From Harmothoe impar (lineage: Eukaryota; Annelida; Polychaeta; Phyllodocida; Polynoidae), in contig OX381704.1 of NCBI GenBank assembly GCA_947462335.1, positions 29,225,955 to 29,289,954 of the forward strand: a stretch of 64,000 nucleotides of DNA, written 5' to 3'. Shown piece after piece: positions 19,539 through 28,827 of the stretch. The position numbers were made by a program, and so were the translations under genes. Position 1 is the stretch's first letter. Each line of letters starts with the position of its first letter. The notes beneath the pieces are model-generated. The model was not told where the DNA came from and made no database searches. It saw only the letters and a list, made by a program, of their open reading frames with translations.

Positions 19539-20846
19539 ATGGCTTACGTACACGAGAGCAGTAACGAGTGCGCGCTCTCTGAGCTCGACCTGCACACCGT
19601 AGCGCCGACTCAGACTACTATCTTAAAGTCGTCTTTCCTGGGGATAGAAACAAAAAACTCTTTAGAGGATGGAGGTAACATAAATTTCACCATCAACAAG
19701 TCGCAAGAGTACACAGACCTGAACGAGAATTACCTTCATCTGGAATGTCAAGTGCTGAAACCGAACGGAGCGGCGCTCGAGGACACCGACGCGGTAGCTC
19801 CGGTGAACAACTTGGCTCACTCGCTCTTCAAAGACGTCCAAGTCTCCATCGGCGGTTTCAAAGTGTCTGGCAACACCGAGACCTACCCTTACCGAGCTTA
19901 CTTGGAAGGGTTACTCAACTACAACAAAGACGTGAAGGACGGCGTCATGAGCGCCCAGGGGTGGCATGAAGATACGCCCGGTCAGTTTGACGCGTTGACT
20001 GACGCGAATGCGGGGTACAAAGCGCGCAGGAAGCTAATCTCCAACAAGCGCTTTTCGCTGATGGCGTGACTGCACTTTGACCTGGCTCATCAACCGAAGC
20101 TCATCGTTGGAGAGACAGAAATCAATCTCACTCTGAAACAGGCAGCGCCCTCTTTCTATCTGATGTGCGCCGCTGACGGAGGCTACAGCTTGAAGATCTA
20201 CAAAGCAAAGCTCTACGTGCGACGCGTGTTGGTGGCGGACGCTGTAGCGGAAACGCACGAAAGAGCGGTGATAGAACACGGTCCCTTCGACTACCCGGTG
20301 AACAGAGTGGAGGTGACGACGTACGCCATCCCTCAAGGTAACAGAGATCACAGCTACACGCACTCCAACACAGGCCAGCTTCCCAAGTCGATGATGATTT
20401 GCTTCCTAGACCACGACGCCTTCAACGGTAGCTACACCAAGAACCCGTTCGAGATGAAGCATTACGACATCAGCTCGCTTCAAGTGATAGTGAACGATCA
20501 GAAAGTGCCGAACGACGCCTACGTGCCCGACTTTAAGACCAAAGCGGCCGTGAGAGAGTGCTTGGCGCTACACACGGAAACGGGGATGTACGAGGGCGCG
20601 CGCTCCTGCGGTATTTCATACGATCAATTCCTGAACGGTTACACGGTGTTCCCCCTCGATTTAACCCCAGACAGATCGCACGACGGGTGTCGCGTGAACC
20701 TTATAAGAGCGGGTCAGCTGAGGGTGGAAGTCAGTTTCCGCTCGGCGCTACGAGCGACAACAACGGTGCTACTCTACTTGGTGTACGACAACGTCGTCGA
20801 GCTGACCCGAGATCGACACCCCATCACCGACTACCACATGAACTGA
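19539..20846 (+). pseudogene. major capsid (hexon-like) protein gene with an in-frame TGA, Polinton A
   Basis: A 435-codon frame interrupted once, by TGA at 20067-20069 (codon 177); the frame is otherwise open to 20846. The product would be the double-jelly-roll major capsid protein of Polinton capsids. Recognisable stretches are NNLAHSLFKDVQVSIGGFKV (about residues 88-107) and the C-terminal strand-rich region ending DRHPITDYHMN. The stop falls between the two jelly-roll halves. Copy B has the same TGA at the same codon. An internal ATG at 20163 could start the C-terminal part only. Confidence 0.85.
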
Positions 20847-20875
20847 AGACAAGACGGCGGTACTTGGCGTATCGT

Positions 20876-21439
20876 ATGAACACGCTTGAAATAAGCAGAG
20901 TGTTGAAGGAAAACGTTCACACAAAACATCGTTTCCTGGGCGTTTTCTCTTGTGACACTATTCCGAAGCACCCTATCAAAGACACTTGTTTCGTGAGCAA
21001 CACAGATCCGCAACATTTACCAGGTCAGCATTGGGTGGCGTTTTACGTGTGAAGCACGGGTGAAGTGTACTACTTTGATTCCTTCGGCTTACCGCCGCTG
21101 AGTGCGGAGTTCTTGTCTTTCGTGGAACGCTCTGCTCCGTTCAAGTGGCAAAGAAACCGCATTCAACTACAAGACACTTCTGCTGACACCTGTGGACCTC
21201 ATTGCGTTCATTTCCTAATTGAAGCATGTCGAACAAGAAACCCCAAGAAGTGCGTCATGCGCATGAGCAAAATCTCAAAGATTCTCTGCCTTGCCGAAAT
21301 GGTGTTGGATTTATCCAAAGTCGTGCAATGTCTATTGGAGAGAAGTCGTCCGGGGTGTGGTGGTGCGAGTGACGGCGGCGTGAGACTTTGCGGCCTGTTG
21401 AGTTGCTGCAAATCGAAGAAGCAAGCTAAAAAAGCATAA
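20876..21439 (+). pseudogene. adenain-like cysteine protease gene, broken and fused, Polinton A
   Basis: The N-terminal part with the catalytic His (GQHW, H52) is intact to TGA at 21050-21052. The frame then continues with the Asp strand (YYFDSFG) and the Q-x6-C box (QDTSADTCGPHC). Relative to copy B, 86 bp are deleted between two CAAAG repeats. The deletion removes the protease C-terminus and joins its frame to the tail of the overlapping Cys-rich ORF (CLAEMVLDLSK to CCKSKK). Adenain-type enzymes process capsid precursors; this copy should be inactive. Confidence 0.85.
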
Positions 21440-21468
21440 ACTTGTTCGTTTTTTCTGATTGAAATGAA

Positions 21469-21481
21469 AATAAAGAATAAA
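21469..21481 (+). terminator. paired poly(A) signals at the right end, Polinton A
   Basis: AATAAA at 21469 and 21476, just inside the right terminal repeat. Same pair in copy B. Confidence 0.65.
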
Positions 21482-21502
21482 ATGAAAAGAAAAGAAATTA
21501 TC

Positions 21503-21941
21503 TTGTTGTGTTTTTATTTCTATATATAAGTTACATAACTTTTTTTTGTTTGTTTGTTTACAAACAGTCACGTGTCACGTGGTGTTGTTTACAAACAAGA
21601 GAGCCACGTGGTGTTGTTTACAAACAAACCCTAAGTAGGTCACGTTACCCTAGTTACCAGAATGCCGGCTTCTGATTGGCTGAGCCTAAGTAGGTCACGT
21701 GACGTAAGTAGGTCACGTTACCATGGTTACCAGAATGCCGGCCTCTGATTGGCTGAGAGCTTCTAAGTAGGTCAGTAGGTCACCCAGAATGCTGGCTTCT
21801 GATTGGCTGAGAGCCCTAAGTAGGTCACGTTACCATGGCAACGGGTCACGTGACCAAATGGAGGCCTCTGATTGGCTGCATGTCGATTGAGTAATAAACA
21901 GTAGTTAACTATAGTCCCGTTCCGATACATACTATACTACT
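21503..21941 (-). repeat. right terminal inverted repeat of Polinton A
   Basis: Inverse of 11622-12041, slightly longer through a small insertion near TTTTTTGTTTG. It carries the same CCAAT, CACGTG, TGTAAACA and TATA elements pointing inward. Confidence 0.95.
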
Positions 21942-21947
21942 GACGTC

Positions 21948-21968
21948 CAAATCGGCTGATGGAAAATG
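21948..21968. repeat. right part of the palindromic repeat split by Polinton A
   Basis: Inverse partner of 11397-11416 and of 11605-11614; see the left part. Confidence 0.65.
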
Positions 21969-23484
21969 GGCCTAACCCTCTTGTTTTTTTTGGCTCCCAT
22001 ACGTTGTAGGGAGGACGGGGGGTGTCGTCACAAAATTTGTTTTCAATGTACATCCCTAAAATATCATGATAGGAGCCTTAAAAGTTTATAAAAAACATAC
22101 TGAACTTCACCATTATGTGGAACACTTTAATGAAATAATATCAATAACCATTATTACGTATGACCTAATTCTAAATTAAAAAAAGTTGGCTTGTGACAAC
22201 GCGCCCCATCATGGGGGGTGTTGTCACAGGGCATGGGGCTAGTTGCAAGCTAGTTGTCACTTTGGATACATCCCTGTAGAATTGGCTTAGAAAGGTCTGG
22301 TAAGACTCCTTTATGACACTGTCTGTACTAATGTTTATATACACTGCTTGTTTAGAACATGTGTACACATACTTCAGAGGTTGAAGAACAAAATGATACA
22401 TGAAACAAATGCAAATGCAATGATATTAACATCAATCTTACCTTGAATTCTGAATATTTTGGTAATGGGGCTAGTTGTCACATACTGAAGAGACTGGGAC
22501 AACTAGCCCCATTTCTTTTGACAACTAGCCCCTTCCCCACACAAAAGGAATTAGGTCGTGAACTTGCACAATATGAAAAGATGTAAGACATATATGCATA
22601 CAGGCTAATAGTAGACATATTTATCAGGAGTCTGATGTATGCAGCTTCTTAATGAAGCTACTGTGGGCTTGAGTACAGCCATTTCCAAAACATCTAATTC
22701 AAGGAATAGGTAACTTGAGGGATAGGTAGGCTTAGGGATAGGCAGTGTGCAGGATAGGTAGAGTGATACATAGGAGGAATGCCTGTCAGATTGAGGGATA
22801 GGCCAATTTTGAATAGGTAGATTGAGGTACTGATTTTGATTGACAGGTTTATATATAGATAATGTCCCAAACATTTTCAACATCATTTTGTACATTTTCT
22901 TAATACTTTGCATCATTAAACATCATCTTTGAGTGGATTTGGTCAGTTCTTGGGAATCAATACCACAAAATTTGGATTCAGCAGGATTTTTTGGTCTAGA
23001 AAACCCTTTCTTTTCATTTGGTATCACTCTAATAAAGACTCAAAAGAACCACATAAACCCCACTATTCTCCATAGTTTTAAATAGTGAGCACACAAAGTC
23101 GCCCATTTTCATGGGGTGGGGGGGGGGGGTAGAGGGGGGGGGTATAACATGGGAATCTACCAAGTCGGACATCCTACCCTATATATTGTTTTGTTTTGTT
23201 ACCTGCACCATAACACCTAGTTCTCTACACCCTTACTGGGTAAAGTCGTCTAATGGCAGGTCTACTCTGCTGGCGTCCAATGCCCGTCCCTAGCCCTAGC
23301 TTATGCTACGACTGGGGACAAGCACTCTGCACCTTGCGCACCTTTTGTGTATATAGATTTATTGTTTATATGTCTACCCCGAATATAACCCATATTATGA
23401 ATCACCATAAACAGCAAAGATTACTCTCCCTGAGGCCACCCAATAGCGGGGGTGACCTTAGAGAGAACATAAACTACTGCCTCC
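21969..23484. other. gene-free stretch with short dispersed repeats
   Basis: GGGGCTAGTTGTCAC or its inverse recurs at about 22235, 22467, 22498 and 22520, suggesting a decayed foldback element. Imperfect GGATAGG repeats lie at about 22700-22810 and a G-run near 23115-23145. The LINE 5' end is probably in the last few hundred bases, but I cannot place it. Confidence 0.5.
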
Positions 23485-26385
23485 ATGGGTTTGTTTGAGG
23501 TGGACGAAGTTATGCAGTTAAAAGGAGTTAAGTTGGTAGGACTTAATATTAGAAGTCTTAAAGCTAAAGGCCGCTTGAGTGCCTTAAATGAACATCTTTA
23601 TGACTCTGATATAATCTGTATTTGTGAGAGCTGGCTTTGTGACCAGGATTTAGATAGTCAATATAAGGTATATAACCACACTTGTTTCAGACTGGACAGG
23701 TGTGCTAACGCCAGGGGCCTGATCACCTACATAAGAGATGACCTCTCCCCTTACACGTCTATAAGAAGGGACCTATGTGTTATGAACGAGGACACAGAGA
23801 TTTTAGTTACTACTATCAAAAAACCAGAAAATAGGATAAGAACTATCATCAATATCTACAGGCCACCAAACAAAGACTTAATCAATTTCCTTACTAGTTT
23901 AAGCACGGTTTTGTCCCACAGATCAATACGTAAGCATGAAATACATGTTATAGGTGATTGCAATATAGACATGGTACACAGGGAAAGTAGGAAATGTGGC
24001 AAGGTTTTCGGAGTTCTGAAAGACCACCACCTCAGGCTACTTCAAACTGGCATTTCCCGATTGCACCCCCTGGGTGCAACTTTCATAGATCACATTTACA
24101 CAAATAGCTCCACAGTTTCAAAATATGGTACACTAAACCTATTACTTTCGGACCACATTCCAACTTTTGTTGTTTTAAAACATACAAGGAAACCGAAGGT
24201 TGTTGAGAAAGTAACCAGCCGAGTTTATAAACAACATGAAGTAGCTAAGATAACGACACACGTTATTAACCATGATTGGGCCACCCTAGCCAACATAGAC
24301 AGTCCCACTGACCAATGGGACCACTTAGAACAGGTACTAATAGCCTATCTGGATGAATATTGTCCAGTTAAAACTTTTATGGTAAGAAAAGATACCCCGA
24401 GGTGGTACCCACCTGACCTTCTAGAGTTGTTACGTAGGAAGAATGATGCCTATAGACGTGCATATAAAAGTAAAGGTATGGACTTGGAAAGTCTTAACCT
24501 TGCACACAGATTGAGGACAATTTCCAATAGACGTATCCACTCTGAGTTTTCTAACCAGGTCAAAGCTACTGTTGAAATGTATAAAAACAACCCTTCCAAA
24601 TTCTGGGCAGCCATAAATCGTCTACTAGGCAATAGCAAAACAGGAAACACTTCCATTTTTCTAAAAGATAACGATGGCAATGATGTTGACGCAGACAACA
24701 CTAGCAATTACATTAACAACTTCTATGGCAATGTTGGGGTAAAACTAGCTGATGAATTCAGCCACTTAGCAGGTGACACCAAATCACACACTGTCTTAAC
24801 TAACCCGACATACACAGAGGGAGAGTTCCTTTTTAGGCAAGTCCTAATTAAAGACCTCACCTCTTACATTAAGAAAATTGATAGGAAAAAAGCCTCAGGT
24901 GTGGATTACACCAATGCCAATGTAATGAAAGATTTCCTGTTACTAATCATACCCCAAGTAAAGGTTGTAATTGATAACTGTCTGGACAAAGGAATTTTCC
25001 CTGACAAATGGGCTAAAGGCACTATTATCCCCATACCGAAGAAAGGTGACCTCCAGAACCTCAGTAATTGGAGGCCAATTACACTACTCCCTATTATGAG
25101 TAAAATTATGGAAAGGGTAGTTCATGGACAACTTATGGATTACTTGTTAGAAAATGACCTCCTGTCTAAAGTACAATTTGGCTTTACTCCAGGGCGCTCG
25201 ACGGCTGATGCTGTCTATGTACTAACACATAAGATATACAACGCTATGGACAGAGGCAAAATTTCCTCATGTCTGTATATTGATATGAGGAAAGCGTTTG
25301 ATACTGTCCATCATGCCAGACTTCTAGACAAACTTGGCGCCATTGGCGCCAACAGATCTGTCCTTAGATGGTTCAAAAGTTATTTGGGTAATAGGGAACA
25401 TAGAACGTTAGCAAATAACATACTCTCAGACCCAACAAAAGTTACCTTCGGGGTTCCCCAAGGATCGATCCTGGGGCCCCTACTTTTCTCAGTATATATA
25501 AATGACATGCCTGATGTAGTTGAAAACTCCAAAGTGATCTTATACGCTGATGATGCGGTTATGATCACTGAAGGTAATAAAGCAGAGGACCTAACTCGCA
25601 TTGGTCAACCCGACCTCCAGCTTTTACTGAATTGGTGTGCCACCAATAGGCTAACTATTAACAATGAAAAAACTATGTTGGTCGTATATGGAACCCCTGC
25701 AAAAACTGGTGGGGTCACTGCCCCCGTCTTGAAAATAGGCACTAACAACGTTGAAAGAGTCAACTCATTCTGTTACCTAGGTGTGACGCTGGATGAAAAT
25801 CTCACTATGAAGGCACATATGGCCGGTGTCAGAAAACGTGGTAACTTTAAGATAAAGCAAACACACAGGATACGTGACTGTGTTGATAATGATACCTGTC
25901 TCACTATTTACAAGCATTGTACACTACCAACACTTGAATATTGTAGCTTTATGATTGACAGTGCCACCTATCTGGACCAGAAAAGTGTGCAAACAATTCA
26001 AAACAGAGGCCTAAGACACTGCCTCAAGATAAGAAATCCTAGAGACATCACACAGGAAGACCTGCATGCACAATGCAGCATTCCTACTTTGGTTAAGAGA
26101 AGAGACATACAACTTCTCCTCTTTCTGTATAAATTGTCAAAAGCCAAGGATAATATCATAATCAATGAAAATCCTAGAACCAGGGGGGAAAACAAGGTAA
26201 AATTCAAAATTGGTAGAGGAAAGCTACATGTAGTTAAAAAATCACCCCTATTTAGGGGCGTAATTCTTTGGAATTCATTGGATAAAGCCACCCAGGAAGC
26301 TGATACTCGCTCTAAGTTTAAGGGTCTAATTGAAAAAGTTGATTTCACACTAATAAAGCAACGCCATGCAGCTATGAGGCAATAG
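23485..26385 (+). CDS. LINE endonuclease-reverse transcriptase
   Basis: 966 aa, uninterrupted. An N-terminal apurinic-type endonuclease with LNIRSL (20-25), CESWL (catalytic Glu 48), GDCNID (about 157) and SDH (about 222). A reverse transcriptase follows, with NWRPITLLP, QFGFTPGRSTADAV, YIDMRKAFDTVHH, GVPQGSILGPLLF and the catalytic YADD (about residue 687). A C-terminal region lacks a recognised zinc knuckle. Together these nick DNA and copy LINE RNA at the target. An open frame this long suggests a recent insertion. Confidence 0.95.
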   Translation: MGLFEVDEVMQLKGVKLVGLNIRSLKAKGRLSALNEHLYDSDIICICESWLCDQDLDSQYKVYNHTCFRLDRCANARGLITYIRDDLSPYTSIRRDLCVMNEDTEILVTTIKKPENRIRTIINIYRPPNKDLINFLTSLSTVLSHRSIRKHEIHVIGDCNIDMVHRESRKCGKVFGVLKDHHLRLLQTGISRLHPLGATFIDHIYTNSSTVSKYGTLNLLLSDHIPTFVVLKHTRKPKVVEKVTSRVYKQHEVAKITTHVINHDWATLANIDSPTDQWDHLEQVLIAYLDEYCPVKTFMVRKDTPRWYPPDLLELLRRKNDAYRRAYKSKGMDLESLNLAHRLRTISNRRIHSEFSNQVKATVEMYKNNPSKFWAAINRLLGNSKTGNTSIFLKDNDGNDVDADNTSNYINNFYGNVGVKLADEFSHLAGDTKSHTVLTNPTYTEGEFLFRQVLIKDLTSYIKKIDRKKASGVDYTNANVMKDFLLLIIPQVKVVIDNCLDKGIFPDKWAKGTIIPIPKKGDLQNLSNWRPITLLPIMSKIMERVVHGQLMDYLLENDLLSKVQFGFTPGRSTADAVYVLTHKIYNAMDRGKISSCLYIDMRKAFDTVHHARLLDKLGAIGANRSVLRWFKSYLGNREHRTLANNILSDPTKVTFGVPQGSILGPLLFSVYINDMPDVVENSKVILYADDAVMITEGNKAEDLTRIGQPDLQLLLNWCATNRLTINNEKTMLVVYGTPAKTGGVTAPVLKIGTNNVERVNSFCYLGVTLDENLTMKAHMAGVRKRGNFKIKQTHRIRDCVDNDTCLTIYKHCTLPTLEYCSFMIDSATYLDQKSVQTIQNRGLRHCLKIRNPRDITQEDLHAQCSIPTLVKRRDIQLLLFLYKLSKAKDNIIINENPRTRGENKVKFKIGRGKLHVVKKSPLFRGVILWNSLDKATQEADTRSKFKGLIEKVDFTLIKQRHAAMRQ

Positions 26386-27446
26386 AGTAAGCTATCAATT
26401 ATATATGGTTTGTTATACCAGGCAGACATTGACACTGTCTTTTTCAAGACACAAACACCTGTTTCTTCATCACTATGTATAGTCTGCTCACTCATTAAAA
26501 TCCATAACTCACTTGATCATAAAAATAGTTCTATTGGGTAAGTACAGAGCACAAGCACTGCTACCCCCTTCTATGAATCTAAAATCTTCTCATCCTGACA
26601 TACAGGCAAGTTCAGTGCATTAGCCCTGCTCCCTCATCATAAACATAGGCCTTGTTATTGTGTTCATTTCTTTTCCTGATATACAGGCAAGTTCAGTGCA
26701 TTAGCCCTGCTCCCTCATGATAAAACTAGGCTTTGTTATTGTGTTCATATCTTTCCCTGACATACAGGCAAGTTCAGTGCATTAGCCCTGCTCCCTCATT
26801 ATAAGATATAGTCTTGTTATTGTGCTCATTTCTTTATCTGACATACAGGCAAGTTCAGTGCATTAGCCCTGCTCCCTCGTAACATAACATGACAATAGCA
26901 GCACCAGTCGATGCTGTCTCCACATCACCGGAAGAAGCCAACCTTGATAATTACCAGTCTAGTTATTATTCAAGGCTACTATGGTGGTAGGTACAGAGCA
27001 CAAGCACTGCCACACCTAGCTACATTATTCAATATATTCATATTGTTTATAGTGTTTACAGTTATTTGAATGGAAAAGGGTGGTACATTGCATAAGCCAT
27101 GCCCCCCTAACTTCATTTATTCATTCAATCATTTCAGCTATCTTCAAAATTCAATCATTTTAACTATCTTCAAAATTTTCTCAAAAAGAAAATGATTAAA
27201 ACACTAGTTTATGAGAAGACCAACTCTCATCTCTACTCCTCCTGTATGTTTTATTTTATTTTCTATGACGCTAATGGATATACCGCTATCTTGGACATGC
27301 TATTGTTTATTATTAAACACAGCCATCTACTCATGTAATCACTGTAATGTACATAATTGTTCCTTTCAACTCTTGAAAATCGCAGTGTGAACCGTGACCT
27401 TGCTTGAATAAAAAATCTTACAATCTTACAATCTTACAATCTTACA
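26386..27446 (+). repeat. LINE 3' region with 81-bp tandem repeats and 8-mer tail
   Basis: Repeats start at about 26596, 26676, 26757 and 26838. The last 70 bp before the tail (TTGAAAATCGCAGTGTGAAC...) recur in diverged form at 5955-6035. Confidence 0.8.
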
Positions 27447-27570
27447 ACCCTTGCATGTATATTCGCAACCCAGGTTAGTCAATGCTGACTATCCCGTATT
27501 AGCCTACAGGAACTGTAGGAATATTAGGGTTACCATTAGTCTTAAGGCATCAGTCATAATTAATTTTGTT

Positions 27571-28341
27571 TGGAATTGTATTATTTGAAGATCAGTTCCT
27601 CATTGTGACTAATGTATTATTCCAAACGACTAAAACCCCTATGGCTGACCTTGGGTAGGCACTACTAACTCACGTTTTAAACCAACAAATTATCAGTGCA
27701 CCTGTACAATAGCGACCTCCCATCATTCGCCAATTGTTCCACCCCCCTATGTGATTATTTTTGGAGGGGGCGGGCTATTTCTAAAAGTTGGAATCGTATT
27801 GAAGGAAATAATTTGTTGAATATCAGTTCCTCATTTTGACTAATGTATTAGTCCAAACGACTAATATCTCTATGACTGATCTCGAGTAGGCACTACCAAC
27901 TGACGTTTTAATCCTTTAAGGACGGCATAATGCATTAATGCATTAATGCCTTGGTCATCATGATGCGTGAATGCAGCCCTGGTGAGTAACTCGCCAGGAC
28001 TGTATGCAAGCATCATGCCAACACCATGGGTTTAGACACCCCTGTAGGGTCGGCATTATGCACCAACGGAGCCCCGGTGAGTCACTCGCCAGGGCTGCGT
28101 TGGTGCATCATGGCGACAAATGTCATCGTGTATTGACATCCGCCCTTATAGCAACGAGCCTAAATAGCGTATAGCGTGTACGCTTACACTCTACTATTCT
28201 TGCTTATAGCGGGGCTTATAGGCTAAACATACAGATTATCAGTGCACCTCTACTATTGGTATATATAGTGACCTCCCATCCTTCCCCGATCGTTCCAAAC
28301 TCGTATGTGATTATTTTGAGGGCGGGCAATTAAAAAAAAAG
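27571..28341. repeat. tandem duplication, second unit interrupted by a piggyBac MITE
   Basis: Unit 1 is 27571-27789. Unit 2 is 27790-27911 plus 28223-28341. Shared phrases include TCAGTTCCTCAT, CCAAACGACTAA, GTAGGCACTAC, ACGTTTTAA, ATTATCAGTGCACCT and GACCTCCCATC. The insertion in unit 2 lies exactly at the TTAA that unit 1 keeps uninterrupted. Confidence 0.75.
27912..28222. mobile_element. palindromic piggyBac-type MITE, copy 1
   Basis: Preceded by TTAA (27908-27911). It begins TCCTTTAAGGACGGCATAATGC and holds inverted blocks around GCAGCCCTGGTGAGT / ACTCGCCAGG-CTG. The right end is degenerate (CTAA). Same family at 50651-50863, 56685-56905 and about 59113-59280, with a fragment near 44385-44490. 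Confidence 0.7.
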
Positions 28342-28360
28342 TGTCCATGTGTAATGGTAT

Positions 28361-28767
28361 CCCGGGGGGGCCACTCCCTCAGATTTGAATACCATGTGTG
28401 AACACGATTCCAAGGGAAAGGGTCCGTTTTTGTGTCCTAGGCACGGGCCGCGAGGGTCCTTGATAAGGGGTGCTTTTTAGGCAAATTTTGGGAGAAAGGG
28501 GTACATTTTCAGAGCTTTAAAGGGTAATTTTTACTTTTTTCCCCTATAATATTTCTTGGTCACCCTTGAGAAGGGCATTTTTTTCAGGGTCACCCGTAAT
28601 TAGGGTATATTTTTCAGGGTCATCTGTGATTTAGGTCTGTTTTCTTGCTAATTTCATCTTGAAAAGGGTATGATTTTTGAAAATTTTCCCCCTAGATAAG
28701 GGTACCAGATTTGAGGTGATGTTCACACATAGTGACTATAGAAAAGATAGGCAGTGGCCCCCCCGGG
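28361..28767. mobile_element. CCCGGGG-ended element, copy 2
   Basis: CCCGGGGGGGCCACT at the left and its exact inverse at the right, flanked by AATGGTAT (28353-28360 and 28768-28775). The interior has repeated GGGTCA(C/T) phrases. Its right end is only 60 bp before the splice acceptor of the galactosyltransferase exon at 28828. Confidence 0.9.
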
Positions 28768-28827
28768 AATGGTATATCAGATTAATTGTCCATTTTATGA
28801 CTCGAGTAATATTATTCTTTCTTGCAG

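Larger units (their letters stand above)
11622..21941 (+). mobile_element. Polinton/Maverick-type element lacking polymerase B, copy A
   Basis: 10,320 bp. Ends AGTAGTATAG...CTATACTACT, terminal inverted repeats of about 420-440 bp, and a perfect 6-bp target duplication GACGTC (11616-11621 and 21942-21947). 5'-AG ends and a 6-bp duplication are the Polinton signature. The gene set is integrase, FtsK/HerA-type ATPase, adenain-like protease, penton-like and hexon-like capsid proteins and small virion-type proteins. No ORF resembles DNA polymerase B, and there is no room for one. The copy is decayed: the ATPase stop is lost, the pX-like gene is frameshifted, the major capsid gene and protease carry TGA codons, and 86 bp are missing from the 3' gene. 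Integrase and penton are intact. Confidence 0.95.
23485..27446 (+). mobile_element. CR1-like non-LTR retrotransposon (LINE)
   Basis: One intact EN-RT ORF, an approximately 1-kb 3' region, and a tail of about four copies of the 8-mer CAATCTTA (27417-27446). Eight-base 3' repeats in place of poly(A) are typical of CR1-clade LINEs. The 3' region contains an 81-bp unit repeated about 3.6 times (26596-26880; CAGGCAAGTTCAGTGCATTA in each). No ORF1 is identified upstream; the element may be 5'-truncated. Confidence 0.85.

Noticed and set aside
20163..20846. Independent second capsid gene
   Set aside because: It is in the same frame as 19539-20069 with only one TGA between, so it is the C-terminal part of one gene.
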